Source: Lentisphaeria bacterium
Lineage (GTDB): Bacteria > Verrucomicrobiota > Lentisphaeria > JABSQK01 > UBA12247
Assembly: GCA_003477185.1 (NCBI GenBank)
Contig: DMTJ01000284.1
Location: 1-7,350, forward strand
Direction: 5' to 3'
Length of the DNA: 7,350 nt
In this document: positions 1 to 4,223 of the stretch, one piece after another
Layout of the letters: each line of letters starts with the position of its first letter
How positions within the stretch are numbered: position 1 is the stretch's first letter
The notes under the pieces: generated by a model
The model's database searches: none
What the model was told of the DNA's origin: nothing
What the model saw: the letters and a program-made list of their open reading frames with translations, nothing else
Made by a program: the position numbers and the translations under genes

Positions 1-330
1 CGTCGTATCCCAGTGCACGCGCTGGAGAATGTCATTGCCACCCAGCGTCACGATGATGATCCCATAGTCGGAGTTTGCGAACTCCGCAAGCCTGCGGACG
101 CCGTCTGCCGTCGTGTCACCACGCTGCCCTAAGTTGACGACAGGCAAGCCCAGCATGCCCCCCAGCTGCGCCGGGTACGTCGTCTTGGCGCTCGAGGCAC
201 CCACGCCCTCCACCAGGCTATCGCCAAAACAGGCAATCGAGGCATTGCGAGGCGGGGCATTTGTCACCACGGCCGGCTTGCCACAGCCGAAGGTGAACGC
301 AAGAATCAGCAGTAGCCAGGCCATTCTCAT
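1..330 (-). CDS. SGNH/GDSL hydrolase (arylesterase/TesA-like), probable lipoprotein, C-terminus outside window
   Basis: The first 110 residues of a serine ester hydrolase are visible. After a hydrophobic N-terminus (AWLLLILAFTFGC) comes block I, FGDSLVEGVG at about residues 35-44, carrying the nucleophilic Ser of the GDSL motif. Block II is the NLGQRGDTT stretch (about 66-74) with the oxyanion Gly, and block III is the GGND motif (about 97-100) with the oxyanion Asn. The block V Asp-x-x-His lies beyond the left edge. The order and spacing match the TesA/arylesterase branch, which cleaves acyl or aryl esters in the periplasm. Cys16 could be a lipidation site, but TFGC is a poor lipobox, so a plain signal peptide or anchor is possible. 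The ATG overlaps the upstream stop as ATGA (327-330), implying translational coupling. No strong Shine-Dalgarno sequence precedes it, and a second in-frame ATG lies two codons later. Substrate unknown; family call firm. It contains one copy of the iterated palindrome (75-89), read as Ala-Glu-Phe-Ala between blocks II and III. Confidence 0.88.
   Translation of the reverse strand, partial: MRMAWLLLILAFTFGCGKPAVVTNAPPRNASIACFGDSLVEGVGASSAKTTYPAQLGGMLGLPVVNLGQRGDTTADGVRRLAEFANSDYGIIIVTLGGNDILQRVHWDTT
75..89. repeat. Iterated palindrome copy 1
   Basis: The plus strand reads TTGCGAACTCCGCAA. In the SGNH gene, read from the minus strand, it encodes Ala-Glu-Phe-Ala (GCG GAG TTC GCA). The internal variable pair is G.T on the coding strand; all other pairs are Watson-Crick around a central S base. 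Confidence 0.85.
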
Positions 331-1238
331 GCGTCCATCGAGAGGCGCACACCGATCGGGAATGCCCACTGCAATTCGTTCTCCCGACCGTTCAGGCTCT
401 GGGTGAGGCTCACGAGCTTGGCTTGTCGCACCACAGCCTCCGCGTGCAGGTCCGCCGCGTGCTTCGTGCCCGGCAGGATGATCGCCGAGCCCGAGACATC
501 GCGCAATGGTGGCGTCGCGCAGCCGGCCTGCGCAGATCGCAGCTGATCTCGCCACGCCCGCGGCCAATCCCCAATTGCCGCGTGTCCCGTCTGGTACGGC
601 GCCGGGATGCGTTGCGCCAGTTCGCGCGCATCCTCGCCATCATGCATCAGGCAGCACCGTGCCTCGGCAGCTGCTTCATCGTTCGCCAGATGCAGCCATT
701 GGTAGTCGAAGGACAGTAAGTCCGGAGCGAGCAACCGGCGAGCCCCCTCCCCTGCCTCCTGCCTTCCCAACGCCGCCTCCACAACCTCGGGACAGCGTCC
801 CGGCTCTGCACCGGTCAACGCCGCCCGCGCCAACGGTCGTACCAGCACATCCACCATTCCGAAGCAGACAGCGGTCTGCCACAACGCAGTTGCGAACTCC
901 GCAATCACCAGCCCGCCGTCCGCCTGATGGCAGCTGCCTAGCCATGCCGCCTCACGCACGGCAAACTCACCCAAGTCCTCAATTCCCAGCGCCCACTGTC
1001 CCAGCCAGGAAGCAGTCGCGGCAGCAGTTTCCAACCCCAAATTGTAGCGGCACGCGTCCACCAACTCCTGCAGCGCGCTCGGATCCGGCTCGCCGTCGAA
1101 CAACGCCGCTGCCTGTGCAGCCGCCTGCCAGCGACGCAGGAGCGGGCGCAGCCCTTCCTCCACCGCAGCGCAGTCCAAGGCGTCCTGCCACGTGTAGCTG
1201 CGATCTCCGCAACGTAAAATTTCACGGGTTAGCATCAT
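327..1238 (-). CDS. Hypothetical protein, 303 aa, faintly parvulin/SurA-like
   Basis: I do not recognise this protein with confidence. It has no signal peptide or membrane segment and is rich in Ala, Leu, Glu and Arg, so it is probably helical and cytoplasmic. The N-terminal part (about 15-100) has a pattern of DP..LQELVDACRYNLGLE and TASWLGQWAL. This resembles the helical N-terminal region of some PpiC-related 'peptide maturation' proteins. Residues 176-210 (FDYQWLHLANDEAAAEARC, then ELAQRI) look like the first strand and helix of a parvulin domain, but the rest of that fold is not evident. The function is therefore open. It begins 12 nt after the glycosyltransferase stop and ends in an ATGA overlap with the SGNH hydrolase, so it is the middle gene of a three-gene operon. 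The start has two adjacent ATGs (1238 and 1235) and no clear Shine-Dalgarno sequence, so translation may depend on readthrough coupling. It carries one exact palindrome copy (890-904) and one single-mismatch copy (1198-1212). Confidence 0.8.
   Translation of the reverse strand: MMLTREILRCGDRSYTWQDALDCAAVEEGLRPLLRRWQAAAQAAALFDGEPDPSALQELVDACRYNLGLETAAATASWLGQWALGIEDLGEFAVREAAWLGSCHQADGGLVIAEFATALWQTAVCFGMVDVLVRPLARAALTGAEPGRCPEVVEAALGRQEAGEGARRLLAPDLLSFDYQWLHLANDEAAAEARCCLMHDGEDARELAQRIPAPYQTGHAAIGDWPRAWRDQLRSAQAGCATPPLRDVSGSAIILPGTKHAADLHAEAVVRQAKLVSLTQSLNGRENELQWAFPIGVRLSMDA
890..904. repeat. Iterated palindrome copy 2
   Basis: Identical to copy 1. It lies in the 303-aa gene and encodes Ala-Glu-Phe-Ala at residues 113-116. 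The internal pair is G.T on the coding strand. Confidence 0.85.
1198..1212. repeat. Degenerate palindrome copy (one mismatch in the centre)
   Basis: The plus strand reads CTGCGATCTCCGCAA. It differs from the 13-base consensus at one central position and is read in another codon register (Cys-Gly-Asp-Arg, residues 10-13 of the 303-aa protein). It may be a decayed copy or chance. Confidence 0.4.
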
Positions 1239-1250
1239 GAATGATTCAGG

Positions 1251-3326
1251 TCAGCTTTGGTAGTAGGTGTCATACATGCGGGCTCCGAGACGTTCGACAC
1301 TCGTTCCTGCGCGCCGAAGTAGTAAGTACGCGGAAACCAGCTTCAACACCTGTAAGGTATAGCCCGGGAAACGCTTTTTCTCCCAGCGCCGCGTGGATAC
1401 CTGCAAGCAGGCCCCCAGGCTGGCCCGCATCGGCTCATCTGCCAGCCTCAGTGAAAGCTCCACGTCCTCCATCAGCTTGATCCGCGGCATCCCCACGCGG
1501 TTCAGCACATCCCGCCGCAAGAACATACCCTGATCCCCAAACGCGATGCCGCCCAGATGAAAACGCAGGCGGTTGCTCAGCTCGATCACATGCATCTTCG
1601 GAGTTGCGTCAATGTAAGTATGCCCAAGAATGCCCCAGGCCAGCCCGGGGCGGTTTGCGAACTTCGCAACTAGCCGCTCGATGGTGGACACGGCAACCTT
1701 CGAATCTGCGTGCAACATCAGCACCACGTCGCCCTCGCCACGATCCACGCCCAGTCCCATCTGCCCCCCGCGCCCGCACGAGTCTGACTCGAGCAAAGTC
1801 AGGTCGTATTCCCTGGCAATCTCACACGTGCGGTCCGTGCTCTTCCCATCGATCATAAACACGCGGACCTGCCACGGGTTCTCGCTGCGCCGATGCTGCT
1901 CAATCGCGGCAAACAAGCTATCCAAATGCTCGCGCAACGAGCGTTCCTCGTTGCGAACCGGCAGGACAATATCCAGCGACCGCGGTTCCTCGGCCAGACT
2001 CAGCTGTTGTCCGCCCCGGCTCAGACTACGCCACAACGCCACCAGGCACGGCCCCCAGACCAGCAGCCAGACCATCGGATACTCGCGCCACACCCCATCC
2101 ACCAGCTGCACATGCAACACCCAGAACGTCGCACACAGGCCCATTTGAAAAACCAGCCACGGCCACGATGGTCGCAGAATTAGCAGCGCGGCCAGCGGCA
2201 CCGCGTACCACGGATGCACCGTGGGCAGGAAGGCCAGCAGCCACATCCAGCAGATCGCAATCCCGCTCAACGGCGCATCCTGCTTCACCAGCCAGGTCGC
2301 CCCAAAAGCCGCCAAGAGCGTGGCCACAGTCACCAGCGGTGCCCAGCCCCCGGCTACTACGCGAAACACCTTCGGCAACAAATCGTTGTAATGCATCTCA
2401 CCGGCAAAGACCAGCAGCGACGTTAGCGTCGAATCTCCAGCAAACGGCACATAACTGCACAGCGGCAACGCCACACACCACGCCCACTTCCAGTTCTTCC
2501 GCGTCACCAAAAACGGCAGTGCGAGGATCGCAAAAAACTTCACCAAGATTGCCAGCCCCAGCGTGACAAAGCCAAGAGCAGCAAAGCGGCTGTGACGCAG
2601 CAACAGCAACGCCACTGCCAGCCACAGCACCTGCAGCCCATCAAAATGTCCCTCCCCGGCCACAAACAACAGCACCAGCGGATTCCACGCATACAGCGCC
2701 AGGCGATCCATTGGCAGCCGCTCTCGCGCCAGCAACATCGCCAGCAGCACCAACGCCAGCAGGTCCAGCAGAATCAACTGCCCCTTGATCATCAGCAAGC
2801 TCATTGCGCTGTCGGCCGGTACGCCCAGCCCCGTGGACACCGCCATCATCGCCCGAAACGTCAGCATTGTCACTGCTGGATAGGCCGCTGGGAGGTCCCG
2901 ATGATTCATTCCCTCAAACATCACCTTTCCCGCTTGCTCCGCTGCGAAGTTCGCAGGTGCGTGGGCATACGGATTGATCCCGGCCAGCTGCTGCTGCCCT
3001 TCCCAGACATAGCGATAGACATCATCCGAGATCTCCTGCGGCAGAAAGGCGACGCGCAACACCACCCCGACCAGCACGATAAACCATGCCTTCTCCAACA
3101 AAGCGGGCTTTTGCGAACTTCGCAACACCAGCAATGCGAGGATCGTAAAACCAGCCACGTAGAGCGAGGCGGCAAGGAACGGGTGCTCAGCCGGCCGGAC
3201 GAACAGTCCAAGAGAAGAAAGTATGCCAATCAAGGCGAAGAGAAGCGCGAAGTACAAGAGGCAGTTGCTTTCCAGGTATTGCAATGGCGGGGCGGTCGGT
3301 GAATATACATGCATCCCACACGTCAC
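1251..3326 (-). CDS. Fusion glycosyltransferase: polytopic GT-C-like domain + TIGR04283-type GT2 domain
   Basis: The product is 691 aa from the GTG chosen here. Residues about 22-435 form many hydrophobic segments with marks of GT-C/GT87-like, polyprenol-sugar-dependent transferases. An acidic loop DDVYRYVWEG (101-110) is followed by INPY (117-120) and a late VHPWY motif (370-374). Residues about 451-691 form a cytoplasmic GT2 domain: LPVRNEE (455-461), DGKSTDRT (493-500), GRGGQM (518-523), HADS in place of DXD (539-542), GDQGMF (597-602), MEDVEL (619-624) and RRWE (646-649). That motif set matches the TIGR04283 family, named arsenosugar biosynthesis glycosyltransferase, which is normally a free protein of about 220-240 aa. 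The sugar donor and acceptor are unknown. The longest frame starts at a TTG (3368), and an ATG lies at 3314. GTG at 3326 is preferred because GGAG sits 8 nt upstream. It is first in an operon with the 303-aa protein and the SGNH hydrolase, and divergent from the DUF547 gene. It contains three palindrome copies. Confidence 0.88.
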   Translation of the reverse strand: MTCGMHVYSPTAPPLQYLESNCLLYFALLFALIGILSSLGLFVRPAEHPFLAASLYVAGFTILALLVLRSSQKPALLEKAWFIVLVGVVLRVAFLPQEISDDVYRYVWEGQQQLAGINPYAHAPANFAAEQAGKVMFEGMNHRDLPAAYPAVTMLTFRAMMAVSTGLGVPADSAMSLLMIKGQLILLDLLALVLLAMLLARERLPMDRLALYAWNPLVLLFVAGEGHFDGLQVLWLAVALLLLRHSRFAALGFVTLGLAILVKFFAILALPFLVTRKNWKWAWCVALPLCSYVPFAGDSTLTSLLVFAGEMHYNDLLPKVFRVVAGGWAPLVTVATLLAAFGATWLVKQDAPLSGIAICWMWLLAFLPTVHPWYAVPLAALLILRPSWPWLVFQMGLCATFWVLHVQLVDGVWREYPMVWLLVWGPCLVALWRSLSRGGQQLSLAEEPRSLDIVLPVRNEERSLREHLDSLFAAIEQHRRSENPWQVRVFMIDGKSTDRTCEIAREYDLTLLESDSCGRGGQMGLGVDRGEGDVVLMLHADSKVAVSTIERLVAKFANRPGLAWGILGHTYIDATPKMHVIELSNRLRFHLGGIAFGDQGMFLRRDVLNRVGMPRIKLMEDVELSLRLADEPMRASLGACLQVSTRRWEKKRFPGYTLQVLKLVSAYLLLRRAGTSVERLGARMYDTYYQS
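1655..1669. repeat. Iterated palindrome copy 3
   Basis: TTGCGAACTTCGCAA, a perfect inverted repeat around a central C. It encodes Ala-Lys-Phe-Ala in the GT2 domain of the fusion glycosyltransferase, just after the HADS motif. The internal pair is A-T. Confidence 0.9.
2942..2956. repeat. Iterated palindrome copy 4
   Basis: CTGCGAAGTTCGCAG, a perfect inverted repeat whose outermost pair is C-G instead of T-A, both ends being changed together. It encodes Ala-Asn-Phe-Ala in the loop after INPY of the GT-C-like domain. Confidence 0.9.
3111..3125. repeat. Iterated palindrome copy 5 (different codon register)
   Basis: TTGCGAACTTCGCAA, identical to copy 3 but shifted in frame. It encodes Leu-Arg-Ser-Ser-Gln between two membrane segments of the fusion glycosyltransferase. 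The same DNA word yielding a different peptide shows that the DNA, not the peptide, recurs. Confidence 0.9.
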
Positions 3327-3334
3327 AATGGTGT

Positions 3335-3338
3335 CTCC
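3335..3338 (-). promoter_or_regulatory. Shine-Dalgarno GGAG deciding the glycosyltransferase start
   Basis: On the minus strand GGAG is followed by 8 nt and then GTG (3326-3324). Neither the in-frame ATG at 3314 nor the TTG at 3368 has comparable spacing to a purine-rich site. This is why the GTG start was chosen. It is inferred from sequence only. Confidence 0.45.
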
Positions 3339-3341
3339 GAC

Positions 3342-3369
3342 TTGAAACTGCACACTCCGCGAATACAAC
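3342..3369 (+). promoter_or_regulatory. Candidate sigma70-type promoter for the DUF547 gene
   Basis: TTGAAA (3342-3347) is followed, 16 nt later, by TACAAC (3364-3369). The -35 matches 5 of 6 consensus bases and the -10 matches 4 of 6. Transcription would start near 3376 and give a leader of about 25 nt before the ATG at 3401. It lies in the divergent gap shared with the glycosyltransferase operon. No equally convincing minus-strand promoter was found. Confidence 0.3.
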
Positions 3370-3384
3370 GCTCGACCACAAACT

Positions 3385-3392
3385 AAAGAGGA
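3385..3392 (+). promoter_or_regulatory. Shine-Dalgarno AAAGAGGA for the DUF547 gene
   Basis: The core GAGG (3388-3391) lies 9 nt before the ATG at 3401. It fixes the start at that ATG, directly in front of a signal peptide, rather than at the longer in-frame extension back to 3284. Confidence 0.7.
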
Positions 3393-3400
3393 CCAACCTG

Positions 3401-4186
3401 ATGAACTTTTTCCTAAGCTTCACCTTCGCCTTTCTGGCGACTCTCCTGCCAGCCACGGCCACCGACTTCGACCAGAGCCACAGCAAGTGGCACGCGGATC
3501 TGCAACTGCACGTCAAAAATGGCTCAGTCAACTACCAAGCCTGGTCCGCGGACCCCAAGCGGCTAGACGCCTATTTAAAGGAACTGGAACAAGCGCAGCC
3601 TGGAACCTGGACGAGCGACGAGAAGCTGGCCTTGTGGATCAATGCCTATAACGCCTGGACCGTGAAGCACATTCTCAATTACTATCCATTCACCGCGGCC
3701 AAGCGCACCAGCAAGCGCTTTCCGGTCAACAGCATTCGTCAGGTCAAGGGCATCTGGAAAGAGTTCAAGATGGACGTGGCTGGGCGCAACCTGAGCTTGG
3801 ACCAGATGGAGCATGAAATCATGCGCAAGGAACACAAAGAGCCGCGCATTCACTTCGCCATCGTCTGCGCCAGCATTGGCTGTCCCTCACTGTCCAACGA
3901 AGCGTTTGTGCCCCAGAAGCTGGAGAGCCAGCTCACCGAGCGCGCTACGCACTTCAGTCGCGACAAGAGTAAGAATCGCGTAGATCATGCCGACCGCAAA
4001 ATCTATTTATCGAAAATTTTCGATTGGTTCGGCGGTGATTTCGATAGCTTTGCCGAGGGCAAGCAGAAGGGAACAGTCAGCTTTGTCGCCAAGCATCTCC
4101 CCACTCCGGACAAGCGCAAAGTGCTCGGCGGCAAGCCCTACTCGATCGGCTATCTGGACTACGATTGGTCCCTGAACGGGGAATAG
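3401..4186 (+). CDS. DUF547 domain protein, exported
   Basis: The product is 261 aa. Residues 1-21 are a signal peptide (NFFLSFTFAFLATLLPATA), so the protein should be periplasmic or secreted. The rest is a near-complete DUF547 domain. It has LALWINAYNAWTVKHIL at about 77-93, LDQMEHEIM at about 134-142, and IHFAIVCASIGCPSL at about 151-165, whose Cys and nearby His residues are the conserved centre. YLSKIFDWFGGDF follows at about 203-215, and a terminal YLDYDWSLN. The fold and chemistry of DUF547 are not settled in what I know; a thiol-protease-like role has been suggested for the Cys. DUF547 genes often sit near arsenosugar radical-SAM genes and TIGR04283 transferases, which fits the divergent neighbour. 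It is the only plus-strand gene here and has no copy of the iterated palindrome. The ATG at 3401 has a good ribosome binding site. Confidence 0.93.
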   Translation: MNFFLSFTFAFLATLLPATATDFDQSHSKWHADLQLHVKNGSVNYQAWSADPKRLDAYLKELEQAQPGTWTSDEKLALWINAYNAWTVKHILNYYPFTAAKRTSKRFPVNSIRQVKGIWKEFKMDVAGRNLSLDQMEHEIMRKEHKEPRIHFAIVCASIGCPSLSNEAFVPQKLESQLTERATHFSRDKSKNRVDHADRKIYLSKIFDWFGGDFDSFAEGKQKGTVSFVAKHLPTPDKRKVLGGKPYSIGYLDYDWSLNGE

Positions 4187-4223
4187 ATTTCTTCGTTTGG
4201 AGCGACTTCGTTTGGGCCCAGAC
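4187..4223. repeat. Convergent junction with a 15-nt tandem partial repeat
   Basis: The 37-nt gap between the DUF547 and VIT/VWA stop codons holds CTTCGTTTGG twice (4191-4200 and 4206-4215), a period of 15 nt. I see no GC stem followed by a T run on either strand, so no intrinsic terminator is called. Converging transcripts may overlap here. Confidence 0.5.

Noticed and set aside
506..1240. Long open frame on the plus strand, 244 codons, Pro/Arg/Ser-rich
   Set aside because: It is antisense to the 303-aa gene, of low-complexity composition typical of shadow frames in GC-rich DNA, without a ribosome binding site.
1933..1955. Inverted repeat with 9-bp arms (CGCAACGAG / CTCGTTGCG) and a 5-nt loop
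   Set aside because: It lies over the conserved VRNEERSLREHL codons of the GT2 domain, has no T run, and has no second copy; likely a coincidence of Arg/Glu/Leu codons.
2520..2532. TGCGAGGATCGCA, a palindrome similar in its arms to the iterated motif, with a near-copy about 620 nt downstream (about 3135-3147)
   Set aside because: The centre differs from the consensus, and both are explained by Ile-Leu-Ala codons in membrane helices.
2592..3302. Plus-strand open frame of 236 codons, Gln/His-rich
   Set aside because: Antisense of membrane-helix codons in the glycosyltransferase; composition is that of a shadow frame.
3543..3554. GGTCCGCGGACC, 12-bp palindrome in the DUF547 gene
   Set aside because: Single GC-rich palindrome with no relation to the repeated motif; expected now and then in GC-rich DNA.
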